Source: Limiplasma pullistercoris (GTDB lineage: Bacteria > Bacillota > Clostridia > Christensenellales > Aristaeellaceae). Taken from it: a DNA stretch of 51,204 bases. The notes below the pieces were generated by a model that saw only the letters and a program-made list of their open reading frames with translations, was not told the DNA's origin and made no database searches. Where the stretch lies: contig DVMC01000141.1 of assembly GCA_018715165.1 (NCBI GenBank), positions 1-51,204 of the forward strand, in the 5' to 3' direction. Positions 40,562-50,091 of the stretch are shown here, in pieces. How positions within the stretch are numbered: the stretch's first letter is position 1; the number at the start of each line of letters is the position of its first letter. A program made the position numbers and the translations under genes.

Positions 40562-41724
40562 GCGCTCAACGCCTCCTTGATGATGGATACGGCCTGCTTG
40601 AGATCAGGCCACGGGATGGTGAGCGGCGGCAGCAGCCGCAGCCTGGTTTTGGCCGTGAGCGTCACCACGCCGCGGGCAAGCAGATCGCTCACCAGCGCCG
40701 AGGCAGGCTTGCCGCTTTCCACGCCCAGCATCAGCCCCCGGCCGGAAACGGTCACGCCGGGGAGCTGTGCAAGTTCCGCCCGCACCCACTCGCCCTTTTG
40801 GGCCACCTCGGCCATGAGCTCGTCGGTCAACCGGTCCTGCACGTACAGGGCTGCCGCGGCGCACACGGGATTGCCGCCGAAGGTGGAGCCGTGCGTGCCG
40901 GGGGTGAGCACATCGGCGGCCTTTTCGCTAAGCAGGCACGCGCCCATGGGCAGGCCGCCCGCCAGGCCCTTGGCGGTGGAGACCACATCCGGCTGAATCC
41001 CGAAATGCTGATAGCTGTACAATTTGCCGGTGCGCCCGTTGCCGGTCTGCACCTCGTCGATCATCAGCAGGATGTCGCGCGCTTCGGTCATCTCGCGTGC
41101 GGCACGGATGTATTCCTCCGTCAGGCAGTTCACGCCGCCCTCGCCCTGAATGGTTTCGATCAGCAGGGCGCATACGTCGCCCACGTCCAGCGCCGCCTTC
41201 AGCGCGTCTGCGTCGTTGGCGGGCACATGCCGGAATCCCTCCGGGAAGGGTCCGAAATCATGATGGAACGCATCCTGCCCCGTGGCCGCCAGCGTGGCGA
41301 GGGTGCGGCCGTGGAAGCTGTTTTCCAGCGTGAGGATGACGGGGCGCACGTTTTCACCGTGCTTGAGGGCGCTGTAGCGACGCGCGGCCTTGATGGCGCA
41401 CTCGTTGGCTTCCGCGCCGGAATTGCCGAAGAACACGCGCTTCATGCCCGTGCGCTCACACAGGCGCTGAGCCAGGAGCGCCTGCGGCGCGGTGTGGTAC
41501 AGGTTGCTGGCATGGGCGAGCTGCCCGGCCTGCGCGCTTACCGCCGCGACCCAGCCTTCGTCTCCGAAGCCCAGGGCGTTCACGGCGATGCCGCTGCCCA
41601 TGTCGATGTAGGCCTTGCCCGCCTCGTCATACAGGCGGCAGCCCTCGCCACGCACAAAGGTGACGGGAGCGCGGGCATAAGTATGGGCCACGTACCGGCT
41701 GTCCAGAGCCTGAATATCGGTCAT
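40558..41724 (-). CDS. argD: Acetylornithine aminotransferase
   Basis: A 388-residue class-III PLP-dependent aminotransferase converting N-acetylglutamate semialdehyde to N-acetylornithine. Visible are GSGIAVNALG near residue 45, the substrate-region SGAEANECAIKAAR near 103, the cofactor Asp in LLMIDEVQTGNGRTGK, and the Schiff-base Lys in VVSTAKGLAGGLPMGA near 250. The start is the ATG nine bases after AAAGGAGG; a TTG two codons earlier is too close to the ribosome site. It lies between argB and argF, overlapping argF by four bases. The family also includes succinylornithine and ornithine transaminases, but the operon context settles the role. Confidence 0.95.
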   Translation of the reverse strand: MTDIQALDSRYVAHTYARAPVTFVRGEGCRLYDEAGKAYIDMGSGIAVNALGFGDEGWVAAVSAQAGQLAHASNLYHTAPQALLAQRLCERTGMKRVFFGNSGAEANECAIKAARRYSALKHGENVRPVILTLENSFHGRTLATLAATGQDAFHHDFGPFPEGFRHVPANDADALKAALDVGDVCALLIETIQGEGGVNCLTEEYIRAAREMTEARDILLMIDEVQTGNGRTGKLYSYQHFGIQPDVVSTAKGLAGGLPMGACLLSEKAADVLTPGTHGSTFGGNPVCAAAALYVQDRLTDELMAEVAQKGEWVRAELAQLPGVTVSGRGLMLGVESGKPASALVSDLLARGVVTLTAKTRLRLLPPLTIPWPDLKQAVSIIKEALSA

Positions 41725-41745
41725 GCGCAAAAGCCTCCTTTGGCT

Positions 41746-42591
41746 TCAGTAAAACATGGTGCCTACGCCTTCGTCGGTCAGGCACTCGATCAAAATGGCG
41801 TGCGGCACGCGGCCGTCGATGATGAATACCTTTTTCACGCCCCGGCGGATGGCCTCGATGCAGCATTCGATCTTGGGGATCATGCCGCCGGAGATGATGC
41901 CCTCGCGGATGAGCTGCGGGGCCTCGCTGACCTGAATGGCGGGAATGAGGGTGCTTTCGTCGGACGGGTCGCGCAGGATGCCGCGGATGTCGGTCATGGA
42001 GATGAGGCTCTCCGCGCCCAGGCTGGCGGCGATGCGTGCGGCGGCGGTGTCGGCGTTGATGTTGTAGGGGTTGCCCTCGCTGTCGCAGCCCACGGTGGAG
42101 ATGACGGGGATGTAGCCCTTCTCCAGCACGTCGAGGATGGGCTGGGTGTTGACGTTTACGATCTCGCCCACATACCCGTGCACGTCGTCGAGCTTGCGGG
42201 CCTCGATCATGTGGCCGTCCATGCCGCAAAGGCCGATGGCCTTGCCGCCCATGGACTGGATGTAGCCCACGAGGCTCTTGCCCACCTTGCCGGCCAGCAC
42301 CATTTGCACGATGTCGGCGGCCTCGCGGTCGGTCACGCGCAGGCCGCCGATGAATTCGGACTTCTTTCCGAGGCGTTTGAGAAGGTCGGTGATCTCCGGG
42401 CCGCCGCCGTGCACCAGCACGACCTTCACGCCCACGAGCGTGAGCAGCAGCAGATCGCCCATCACGGCGCGCTTCAAATCCTCGTTGACCATGGCGTTGC
42501 CGCCGTATTTGATGACGACGATCTTCTGATTGTATGCTTTGATATAGGGCAGGGCCTGAATGAGGACCTCTGCCCGCTGGTCGATGGTCAT
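41746..42591 (-). CDS. argB: Acetylglutamate kinase
   Basis: A 281-residue kinase that phosphorylates N-acetylglutamate. The glycine-rich phosphate motif VVIKYGGNAMVNE is near residues 25-37, LVHGGGPEI near 59-67, GGLRVTDRE for substrate near 81-89, and INADTAAARIA near 180. About 20 residues precede the kinase core (MTIDQRAEVLIQALPYIKAY), consistent with the N-terminal helix seen in arginine-inhibited forms, which go with the ArgJ cycle. The start has AAGGAG seven bases upstream; the long open frame further upstream is a shadow of argJ. It lies between argJ and argD with gaps of 17 and 21 bases. Confidence 0.96.
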   Translation of the reverse strand: MTIDQRAEVLIQALPYIKAYNQKIVVIKYGGNAMVNEDLKRAVMGDLLLLTLVGVKVVLVHGGGPEITDLLKRLGKKSEFIGGLRVTDREAADIVQMVLAGKVGKSLVGYIQSMGGKAIGLCGMDGHMIEARKLDDVHGYVGEIVNVNTQPILDVLEKGYIPVISTVGCDSEGNPYNINADTAAARIAASLGAESLISMTDIRGILRDPSDESTLIPAIQVSEAPQLIREGIISGGMIPKIECCIEAIRRGVKKVFIIDGRVPHAILIECLTDEGVGTMFY

Positions 42592-42608
42592 GGCTTTCTC
42601 CTTATGCA

Positions 42609-43841
42609 TCAGGTGCGGTAGTCGCCGTTGATCTTGACGTAGTCGTAGGTGAGGTCGCAGCCCCAGGCCTTGGCGGAGGCGCTGCCGCTGTTGAGCGCTA
42701 CCTGCACGGTGATCTCGTCGTCCATGAGGATCTCCTTGGCGGTCTCCTCGCTGAACGCCACGCCCGCGCCGCCGCGGCATACGGGAATCAGGCCCCGGTT
42801 GGAGCGGAAGTTCACGTCCACTTTGGTCACGTCCACGTCCGCCCCGGCATAGCCGATGGCGCACAGCACGCGGCCCCAGTTGGCGTCGGCGCCGAAGATC
42901 GCAGCCTTGAGCAGCGTGCTCTTGATGACCGCCTTGGCCACCAGCTTGGCTACGGCGGTGCTCTTGGCGCCCGTCACCTCGCAGGCGAGCAGCTTGGTCG
43001 CGCCCTCGCCGTCCTTGGCCATGATGGCGCACAGCTTCTCGCACACCTTGTAGAGCGCCGCGACGAACGCCTCGTAATCCGTGCCCATGCAGGCCTTGAT
43101 GGGGGCGTTGCCCGCCATGCCGTTGGCCAGGATGGAGACCATGTCGTTGGTGGAGGTGTCGCCGTCCACGCTGAGCATGTTGAAGGTATCGGCCGTCACG
43201 GTGGTCAGCGCGCGCTTGAGCGCCACGGAGGAGATGGCCGCGTCGGTGGTCAGGAAGCACAGCATGGTGGCCATGTTGGGCGCGATCATGCCGCTGCCCT
43301 TGGCGATGCCGCCGAGCTTGCACGTTTTGCCGCCCAGGGGGAAGCGCACGGCGACCTCCTTGGAGACGGTGTCGGTGGTCATGATGGCCTCGGCCGCGCG
43401 GGTGCCGCCGGCGGGGGTGTCCTCCAGCGAATCGGCCAGCTTGCCGAAGTTCTTCTGGAAGGGCTCCAGCGTCATGGGCTGGCCGATCACGCCCGTGGAA
43501 GCCACGATCACGTCGTCGGCCTTCACGCCGATGTACTGCTCCACCAGGGCGCACATGCCTTCGGCGATTTCGATGCCGTTGGCGTTGCAGGTGTTGGCGT
43601 TGCCACTGTTGCAGATGACGGCCTGCGCGATGCCGTTTTCCACGTGCTTTTGCGTAACGAGGATGGGCGCGCCCTTGACCAGGTTCTGCGTATAGACGCA
43701 GGCGGCGTTGGCGGGCACTTCGCTGACGATGAGGGCCACGTCGCGCCGGGTGCGGTTGCGGCGGATGCCCATGTGCTCGCCCGTGGCGGAGAAGCCCTGC
43801 GCGGCTGTTGCGCCGCCGGCGATGAAGGTGATTTCTGACAT
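42609..43841 (-). CDS. argJ: Bifunctional ornithine/glutamate N-acetyltransferase
   Basis: A 410-residue ArgJ. This enzyme recycles the acetyl group from N-acetylornithine to glutamate and, when bifunctional, also uses acetyl-CoA. It matures by self-cleavage before a conserved threonine: here KGSGMIAPNMATMLCFLTTD contains the Ala191/Thr192 junction, and Thr192 becomes the nucleophile. NSGNANTCNA near 78 and the C-terminal NGDYRT ending are also family features. Its presence explains why no argE or argA is in the operon. GGGGGAT lies upstream of the ATG. It follows argC after a 51-base gap that contains a hairpin. Confidence 0.96.
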   Translation of the reverse strand: MSEITFIAGGATAAQGFSATGEHMGIRRNRTRRDVALIVSEVPANAACVYTQNLVKGAPILVTQKHVENGIAQAVICNSGNANTCNANGIEIAEGMCALVEQYIGVKADDVIVASTGVIGQPMTLEPFQKNFGKLADSLEDTPAGGTRAAEAIMTTDTVSKEVAVRFPLGGKTCKLGGIAKGSGMIAPNMATMLCFLTTDAAISSVALKRALTTVTADTFNMLSVDGDTSTNDMVSILANGMAGNAPIKACMGTDYEAFVAALYKVCEKLCAIMAKDGEGATKLLACEVTGAKSTAVAKLVAKAVIKSTLLKAAIFGADANWGRVLCAIGYAGADVDVTKVDVNFRSNRGLIPVCRGGAGVAFSEETAKEILMDDEITVQVALNSGSASAKAWGCDLTYDYVKINGDYRT

Positions 43842-43873
43842 TGTGATCCCCCTTCCAGATTGCTCAAAAAGCG

Positions 43874-43894
43874 GACGGGCAAGGCCCGCCCGTC
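43874..43894 (-). other. Hairpin between argC and argJ
   Basis: GACGGGC (43874-43880) pairs with GCCCGTC (43888-43894) around a 7-base loop; the arm overlaps the argC stop codon at 43893-43895. There is no U-tract. It may separate expression of argGC from argJBDF. Confidence 0.5.
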
Positions 43895-44825
43895 AAAGCG
43901 CCAGCCCCGTGAGAGGCGGCGCGCCCAGGACCAGGTTGAGACATTCGATGGTCGCTCCGCAGGCGCCCCTGCCCAGGTTGTCAAAGCGCGCGTAGGCGAT
44001 CATGCGCTCGTCGTTGCCGGTGACCAGCAGCTCCATGCGGTCGCTGCCGCTGAGGGCCACGCTGTCGATGACCGCCTCGGAATTGTCCTCCAGCACCCGC
44101 ACCAGCGCCGCGCCCTCGAAAAATGTGCGGTAGGCGCCGCTCACCTCGGCGAGCGAAGCCCTGCGGGACAGGATGCCCTCGGTGAGCGGGAGGCTCACCA
44201 GCATGCCGCTGAACACGTCCATCACCACAGGCTGGAACACCGGCGCACGGTTCAGGCCGCATACGTGCATGATCTCGGGCAGGTGCTTGTGGCTCTGACC
44301 CACGGCGTAGGGCCGCGGCGCGTGCAGCTCGCCGGGCCGGTCGGGCGCCTCGTAGTCGGCGATCATGCGCTTGCCGCCCCCGGAATAGCCCGTGAGCGAA
44401 AGGAGCGACAGCGGCGCGTCGGGCGAGAGCAGGCCCGCGGCGATCAGGGGCTTCACCAGCGCGATGCAGCCGCTGGCGTGGCAGCCCGGCACGGCGATGC
44501 GCCGGGCGTTGCTAACGGCCTTGGCCTGCGCCGTCCCCAGCTCGGGGAACCCATAGACGAAGCGCGGGTCCGTGCGATGGGCGGTGGAGGCGTCCAGGAT
44601 CACGCCTTCCTCTTCGCCCAGGGCGGCCACCAGCTCGCGGCTGGCGGCATCGGGCAGGCAGAGGATGGTGGCGTCGGCCCGGCGGGCCATGGCGGCGCGG
44701 GCGTCAAGGTCCTTGCGCTTCTCCTCCGGGAGCGAGAGAAGCGAAATGTCCTCCCGCCCGGCGAGGCGATCCCGCACCCGCAGGCCCGTGGTTCCCTGGT
44801 CGCCGTCGATGAATACGCTGAACAT
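43893..44825 (-). CDS. argC: N-acetyl-gamma-glutamyl-phosphate reductase (short type)
   Basis: A 310-residue NADPH-dependent reductase that converts N-acetylglutamyl phosphate to the semialdehyde. The length and the N-terminus FSVFIDGDQGTTGLRVRDRL place it in the short, type-2 ArgC group rather than the longer type of about 345 residues. The catalytic cysteine is Cys115 in VPGCHASGC. LDASTAHRTDP near 78-87 and LTGYSGGGKRMIADYE near 165 are further family motifs. It lies three bases after argG and before argJ. Activity is secure from motif and context. The short type is more familiar from Proteobacteria, so its lineage history may merit a tree. Confidence 0.93.
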   Translation of the reverse strand: MFSVFIDGDQGTTGLRVRDRLAGREDISLLSLPEEKRKDLDARAAMARRADATILCLPDAASRELVAALGEEEGVILDASTAHRTDPRFVYGFPELGTAQAKAVSNARRIAVPGCHASGCIALVKPLIAAGLLSPDAPLSLLSLTGYSGGGKRMIADYEAPDRPGELHAPRPYAVGQSHKHLPEIMHVCGLNRAPVFQPVVMDVFSGMLVSLPLTEGILSRRASLAEVSGAYRTFFEGAALVRVLEDNSEAVIDSVALSGSDRMELLVTGNDERMIAYARFDNLGRGACGATIECLNLVLGAPPLTGLAL

Positions 44826-44828
44826 GGC

Positions 44829-46064
<1,236 letters not shown>

Positions 46065-46078
46065 AGCAAATGCCTCCT

Positions 46079-46124
46079 TGAATGTTTATGCATGTATTAT
46101 GCATATTATGCAGGCGCTTGTCAA
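46079..46124 (-). promoter_or_regulatory. Arginine operon promoter with tandem ARG-box-like operators
   Basis: On the minus strand a perfect TTGACA (46124-46119), a 17-base spacer and CATAAT (46101-46096). Two AT-rich inverted repeats resembling ArgR boxes overlap the -10 and the start region: TGAATGTTTATGCA (46079-46092) and TGCATATTATGCA (46100-46112). Their centres are about 20-21 bases apart, the usual spacing of paired ARG boxes. Repression by ArgR with arginine is therefore likely; no argR gene is in the window. Confidence 0.75.
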
Positions 46125-46179
46125 GGGGTCCTACGTATTTTTTTGGAGAATGTGCAAAAGATTTTTTGTTCGGGGATAC

Positions 46180-46220
46180 CAAAAAAGGAGGAAAGCCAAT
46201 CGGCGTTTCCTCCTTTTTTG
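46180..46220 (-). terminator. Terminator after serA
   Basis: CAAAAAAGGAGGAAA (46180-46194) pairs with TTTCCTCCTTTTTTG (46206-46220), with a small inner GCC-AATC-GGC stem. On the minus strand it lies 16 bases after the serA stop and ends in a U-run. It insulates the serine genes from the arginine promoter. The remaining bases 46125-46179 hold nothing I recognise. Confidence 0.9.
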
Positions 46221-46236
46221 TATGAATATGGGGAAA

Positions 46237-47415
46237 TCAACCCTTTGCCGGTATCCGCAGCCGGATGACGCCGGGCAGGGCCTTGAGCTGGGTCAAGAGC
46301 ATGTCGTCGGGCTCACGGTCCAGCTCCAGCACGGTCACGGCCATGTCGCGGCGGCTCTTGTTGAGCATGTTGTTGATGTTGATCTTGCGCGCGCCGATGG
46401 CGGCGGAGATGGCCGACACCATGCCGGGCTCGTTTTCATGGATGATGAGCACGCGCACGCCCTCGCTGTGGCCCAGGATGATCTCGGGGAAGTTGACGGA
46501 GTTGCGGATCTGGCCGTCCTCCAGATAGTCGCGCAGCTCGCGGGCGGCCATGTCGGCGCAGTTGACCTCGCTCTCGGGCGTGGAGGCGCCCAGGTGCGGA
46601 ATGGCGATGGCGTTCTTCATCTTGAGCACGTCCTGGGTGGGGAAGTCGGTCACGTAGCTGGCGACCTTGCCGCTTTCCAGCGCGGCGGCCAGGGCCTGCG
46701 CGTCGGCCAGCTCGGCGCGGCTGAAGTTGAGCAGATGCACGCCGTCCTTCATCTGGGCGATGGAGGCTGCGCCGAACATGCCGCGGGTGGCGTCGGTGAG
46801 GGGCACATGGACGGTGATATAGTCGGCGGACTGATAGATCTCATCCACGGAGGAGGAGCGCTTGATGGCGCGGCTGAGGGACCAGGCGCTTTCCACGCTG
46901 ATAAAGGGGTCGTAGCCGATGACGTTCATGCCCAGGCCCTGTGCGGCGGCGTTGGCCACGAGCGCGCCGATGGCGCCCAGGCCGATGACGCCCAGCGTCT
47001 TGCCGCGCACCTCAGGACCGGCGAACTGGGCCTTGCCCTTTTCGACCAGCTTGGCGACCTCCGCGCCCTGACCGTCCAGGGTGCGCGCCCAGTCGATGCC
47101 GCCGGCCACGTTGCGGCTGCCCAGCATGAGGCCGCAGATGACCAGCTCAGCCACGGCGTTGGCGTTAGCGCCGGGGGTGTTGAAGACCACGATGCCACGC
47201 TTGGTGCACTCGTCGATGGGGATGTTGTTGGTGCCCGCGCCCGCGCGCGCAATGGCCAGCAGGCTGTCGGGCAGGTCCATGTCGTGCATGGAGGCGGAAC
47301 GGACCAGAATGCCGTCGGGCACCGGCTCCTCCTTGGCGATGAGGTAGCGCTCGGCGGTCAGGCTCTGGTGGATGACGTCGGAAATGTTGTTGAGCGTCTG
47401 AATTTTATACATCAT
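46237..47415 (-). CDS. serA: D-3-phosphoglycerate dehydrogenase
   Basis: A 392-residue SerA-type enzyme that oxidises 3-phosphoglycerate as the first step of serine synthesis. The NAD-binding motif GVIGLGAIG is at 142-150. HVPLTDATRGMFG, LLNFSRAELAD and PHLGASTPESE follow, the last containing the catalytic His. A C-terminal ACT domain (VRVLIIHENEPGMVSAIS; AVTVLELD) suggests serine feedback. The segment normally reading DVFxxEP is TDFPTQD, a variant I associate with this clostridial subfamily. The start is one of two adjacent ATGs: 47415 overlaps the serC stop by four bases and sits five bases after AAGGAG; 47412 is also possible. It is co-transcribed with serC. Confidence 0.94.
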   Translation of the reverse strand: MMYKIQTLNNISDVIHQSLTAERYLIAKEEPVPDGILVRSASMHDMDLPDSLLAIARAGAGTNNIPIDECTKRGIVVFNTPGANANAVAELVICGLMLGSRNVAGGIDWARTLDGQGAEVAKLVEKGKAQFAGPEVRGKTLGVIGLGAIGALVANAAAQGLGMNVIGYDPFISVESAWSLSRAIKRSSSVDEIYQSADYITVHVPLTDATRGMFGAASIAQMKDGVHLLNFSRAELADAQALAAALESGKVASYVTDFPTQDVLKMKNAIAIPHLGASTPESEVNCADMAARELRDYLEDGQIRNSVNFPEIILGHSEGVRVLIIHENEPGMVSAISAAIGARKININNMLNKSRRDMAVTVLELDREPDDMLLTQLKALPGVIRLRIPAKG

Positions 47416-48488
47416 GCATTCTCCTTCTCAAAGGCCTTCATCACTTCGACCAGCTTTTTGACGCCCTCCACCGGCATGGCGTTGTAGATGCTGGCGCGCA
47501 TGCCGCCCACGCTGCGGTGCCCCTTGAGGTTGACCAGCCCGTTCTTGGCGGCGTACTTGACGAAGGCCGCGTCCTTATCGGCGTCGCCGGTAACGAAAGT
47601 CACGTTCATCAGCGAGCGGCAGTCCTTGCGGGCGGGCGCCTTGAACAGCGCGCTCTGGTCCAGATAGTCGTAGAGAAGCCCCGCCTTGTACTTGTTCTGC
47701 TCATAGATGGCCGCTACGCCGCCTAGGTCCCTGAGCCACTCAAAGCCCAGGCCGGCCATGTAGATGCCATAGGTGTTGGGGGTGTTGAGCATGCTGTCGT
47801 TCTTGCTCTGCAAAGCCCAGCTCATCAGTTTGGGGCATTTGGGGTCCTCGTGGCCCATCAGGTCGCGGCGCACGATCACGATGCACAGGCCCGCCGGACC
47901 GATGTTCTTCTGCGCGCCGGCGAAGATCACCCCGAACTTCGTCACGTCGAAGGGCTCGGAGAGGATGTTGGAGCTCATGTCCGCCACCAGCGGCACCTTC
48001 CCGGTATCGGGAATGGCGGTGTAGCGGGTGCCGTAGATGGTATTGTTGGTGGTGATGTAGGCATAGTCCGCGTCCGGCCGCCAGTCGAAGGTGTCGGGCA
48101 CATAGGCGTAGGTGTCCTCGCGGGAGGAGGCGGCAATGTGCACGTCGGCATATTTCTTGGCTTCCTCGGCGGCCAGGTGGGCGAAGTTGCCGCTGTCCAC
48201 ATAGTCGGCCTTGCCGGTGGCGAGCAGGTTCAGCGGCACCGCGCTGAACTGAAGCGTCGCGCCGCCCTGCAAAAACAGGATTTCGTAGTCATCCGGCACG
48301 TTCATCAGCTCTTTGAGCAGCGCCTTGGTGCGGTCGAAGATTTCGATGTACATGCCGCTGCGATGGCTCATCTCCATCACGCTCATGCCGCGGCCGGGAT
48401 AGCAGACCAGCTCGGCGGCCGCCTTTTTGAGCACGCTTTCAGCGATCATCGCGGGACCAGCGGAAAAATTATATACGCGTTCCTCCAT
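47412..48488 (-). CDS. serC: Phosphoserine aminotransferase
   Basis: A 358-residue class-V PLP aminotransferase converting 3-phosphohydroxypyruvate to phosphoserine. The N-terminus YNFSAGPAMI is the SerC signature. Phosphate- and cofactor-binding segments include FLQGGATLQFSAVPLNLL near 75 and the Schiff-base Lys in VIFAGAQKNIGPAGL near 195. HRSVGGMRASIYNAMP near the C-terminus binds substrate. It is the first gene of serC-serA, with a TATAAC promoter upstream. GGGAGGA lies nine to ten bases before the ATG. No serB is in the window. The assignment is secure. Confidence 0.97.
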   Translation of the reverse strand: MEERVYNFSAGPAMIAESVLKKAAAELVCYPGRGMSVMEMSHRSGMYIEIFDRTKALLKELMNVPDDYEILFLQGGATLQFSAVPLNLLATGKADYVDSGNFAHLAAEEAKKYADVHIAASSREDTYAYVPDTFDWRPDADYAYITTNNTIYGTRYTAIPDTGKVPLVADMSSNILSEPFDVTKFGVIFAGAQKNIGPAGLCIVIVRRDLMGHEDPKCPKLMSWALQSKNDSMLNTPNTYGIYMAGLGFEWLRDLGGVAAIYEQNKYKAGLLYDYLDQSALFKAPARKDCRSLMNVTFVTGDADKDAAFVKYAAKNGLVNLKGHRSVGGMRASIYNAMPVEGVKKLVEVMKAFEKENA

Positions 48489-48563
48489 GTGATGGCATCC
48501 TCCCTGCTTTGAATGGTCTCACGGTCTTGTGGGACGTTTTTTGCCCTATTGGCGATGTTTTGA

Positions 48564-48604
48564 CCGGTTGCGTCTGTTATACACCAAACCGGCGCGAATT
48601 GCAA
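48564..48604 (-). promoter_or_regulatory. serC-serA promoter flanked by an inverted repeat
   Basis: On the minus strand TTGCAA (48604-48599), a 17-base spacer and TATAAC (48581-48576). CCGGTT (48564-48569) and AACCGG (48587-48592) form a perfect inverted repeat around the -10, with 17 bases between the arms. This could be a repressor site. The leader from the start point to serC is about 80 bases and shows no T-box or riboswitch features. Confidence 0.7.
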
Positions 48605-48630
48605 GAGGGAAAATGGATTTTCTTTTGTGC

Positions 48631-48662
48631 AAAAAATGGACGGCTCAAAGATCGTGCCGTCC
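48631..48662 (-). terminator. Terminator after the PF06541 gene
   Basis: GGACGGC (48638-48644) pairs with GCCGTCC (48656-48662). On the minus strand it is followed by A and six Us (A-run 48631-48636). It lies just beyond the stop codon of the membrane protein gene. Confidence 0.85.
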
Positions 48663-48672
48663 GAAGGCGGGA

Positions 48673-49470
48673 TCAGGCGCCATGCCGGCGCTGGTTGCGC
48701 AGGCTTTCAAGCTCCATGCGAAAGCGGGCCTCCCGCCGGTCCAGGTCATCCCGGAAAGCCTGACGCCGCGCCTTGAGGTCATGGGAAAGCTGGACGCGCT
48801 TGGCCCTGATATCCTCCATAAGGCGGCGGTTATACAGCCGCGCATAGGGGAAGGCGTGAAGCGTGCGGCGCGCAAGCATGCCCTGGCGGATGAGGACTTC
48901 GCGCACGCTCTGGGTGAGGGCCTCGGTGCTGTCGCCCTCGCAGCGCTCCGCCGTCTTGCGGATCTTGCCGAGGATGGTGGCCGAAATCACCGTGTCGCCA
49001 AGAAGCAGCGCGCACAGGGCCACGCACAGGCCGTCCATCCAGGGCTGCGGCAGTTTCAGATACAGCCCGAAAAGCACGGGCCGGGCCACGTACACCATGC
49101 AAAGGCCCAGCAGCCCGAAGGGAATCAGCGTGCCGGCGCAGACGCGGCCGTTGAGGTTGAAGCGTCGGTGGCTGTAATCCCACCAGCGGGCATGGAACAG
49201 CTTTTCCATGGCATAGCTGGTCAGGTATTCCAACGTGCCGCATACGGCCATGGCCAGCACGAACACGGCCGGCGGGCTGGCGGAAAACGGCGTGAGCAGC
49301 GCCGTGACCAGCACCGCGCCGAAGCCGTAGATGGGGCAATAGGGGCCGATCAGAAATCCCCGGTTGATGAAGCGGCCAAACTGAATCAGCTTGCAGACCA
49401 CCTCCATCACCCAGCCCAGAAAGGCGCCGGTGAAAAACAGCAGGATGTAACATTCCAATGTTAGGCGCAT
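48673..49470 (-). CDS. PF06541-type membrane protein (putative ABC transporter CmpB)
   Basis: A 265-residue membrane protein. About five hydrophobic helices occupy residues 1-165, beginning LECYILLFFTGAFLGWVMEV, with the conserved INRGFLIGPYCPIYGFGAVL and EYLTSYAMEKLFHARWWDYS segments of PF06541, annotated as a putative ABC-transporter permease without experimental support. The C-terminal 90 residues are highly charged and helical (KARRQAFRDDLDRREARFRM), probably a cytoplasmic coiled coil. The start is the ATG about nine bases after AAAGGAGG. The open frame continues far upstream but only as an antisense shadow of galM. It is transcribed alone from a TATAAT promoter and ends at a terminator. 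Confidence 0.85.
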   Translation of the reverse strand: MRLTLECYILLFFTGAFLGWVMEVVCKLIQFGRFINRGFLIGPYCPIYGFGAVLVTALLTPFSASPPAVFVLAMAVCGTLEYLTSYAMEKLFHARWWDYSHRRFNLNGRVCAGTLIPFGLLGLCMVYVARPVLFGLYLKLPQPWMDGLCVALCALLLGDTVISATILGKIRKTAERCEGDSTEALTQSVREVLIRQGMLARRTLHAFPYARLYNRRLMEDIRAKRVQLSHDLKARRQAFRDDLDRREARFRMELESLRNQRRHGA

Positions 49471-49507
49471 GGCGCGCAGCCTCCTTTGCATTCTATGCGG
49501 ATATTCC

Positions 49508-49536
49508 ATTATACCGTACAGGCAGGCATTTGACAA
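49508..49536 (-). promoter_or_regulatory. Promoter of the PF06541 gene
   Basis: On the minus strand TTGTCA (49536-49531), a 17-base spacer and consensus TATAAT (49513-49508). It is back to back with the MmcQ promoter. Confidence 0.85.
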
Positions 49537-49549
49537 AGCGCGCAGGCTT

Positions 49550-49578
49550 TTGACTTTTTTCCGGCGCATGGCTATAAT
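49550..49578 (+). promoter_or_regulatory. Promoter of the MmcQ/YjbR gene
   Basis: TTGACT (49550-49555), a 17-base spacer and consensus TATAAT (49573-49578). The leader is only about 20 bases to the ATG. Confidence 0.85.
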
Positions 49579-49605
49579 GGCGGCATCGGGGGAGGTGGAG
49601 ACGCC

Positions 49606-49995
49606 ATGAACGATACGGCCTGGCTGGACGAATACCTGCGCGCCAAACCCGGAACCGTCTGGGATTACAAGCCTGAATGGGGCTGGGACCGCTACCGCAT
49701 CGCGGGAAAACTCTATGCTGCCACCTGCCTTCCCGGCCCTACCTATGCAAAGGAATATGCGGGACATCCGCTGCTGACCCTCAAATGCGACCCGCTGGAA
49801 TCCGAGCTCCTGCGCGCCGCCTGTCCGGACATCCTGCCGGGCTTCTACACCGACAAGCGCACCTGGATTTCCATCCGGCTGGATGGCAAGGTGGAACGCG
49901 GGCGCATTCTGCGCCTGTGCGACGCGTCCTACGATCTGGTATTCGCGGGGCTGACGAAGCGGACGCGCCTGGAAATCCTGGGCGGCGGAACGTAA
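49606..49995 (+). CDS. MmcQ/YjbR family protein
   Basis: A 129-residue soluble protein. The order YLRAKPGTVWDYKPEWGWDR, then YRIAGKLYAATCL, LLTLKCDPLESELLR, PGFYTDKRTWISIRLDG and the closing LCDASYDLVFAGL corresponds to the MmcQ/YjbR family, a CyaY-like alpha/beta fold. The family is often labelled DNA-binding from structural similarity, but a defined role is lacking. It has its own promoter and GGGGGAGG ribosome region, and is not obviously in an operon with galM, which has a separate promoter. Family assignment is good; function is unknown. Confidence 0.85.
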   Translation: MNDTAWLDEYLRAKPGTVWDYKPEWGWDRYRIAGKLYAATCLPGPTYAKEYAGHPLLTLKCDPLESELLRAACPDILPGFYTDKRTWISIRLDGKVERGRILRLCDASYDLVFAGLTKRTRLEILGGGT

Positions 49996-50011
49996 ATTGT
50001 TGCGCTTTTCC

Positions 50012-50040
50012 TTGACCCTCTGCGGCGGATGGGCTACAAT
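50012..50040 (+). promoter_or_regulatory. galM promoter
   Basis: TTGACC (50012-50017), a 17-base spacer and TACAAT (50035-50040). The leader is about 45 bases. Confidence 0.8.
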
Positions 50041-50091
50041 GAGGATATCCGGAAACCGGCATAGATGAATCAACAAAAGGAGGCTCCCTTC

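Noticed and set aside
42592..43554. Upstream extension of the argB reading frame
   Set aside because: It overlaps argJ in another frame; the argB ATG at 42591 has AAGGAG directly upstream and the protein aligns from there.
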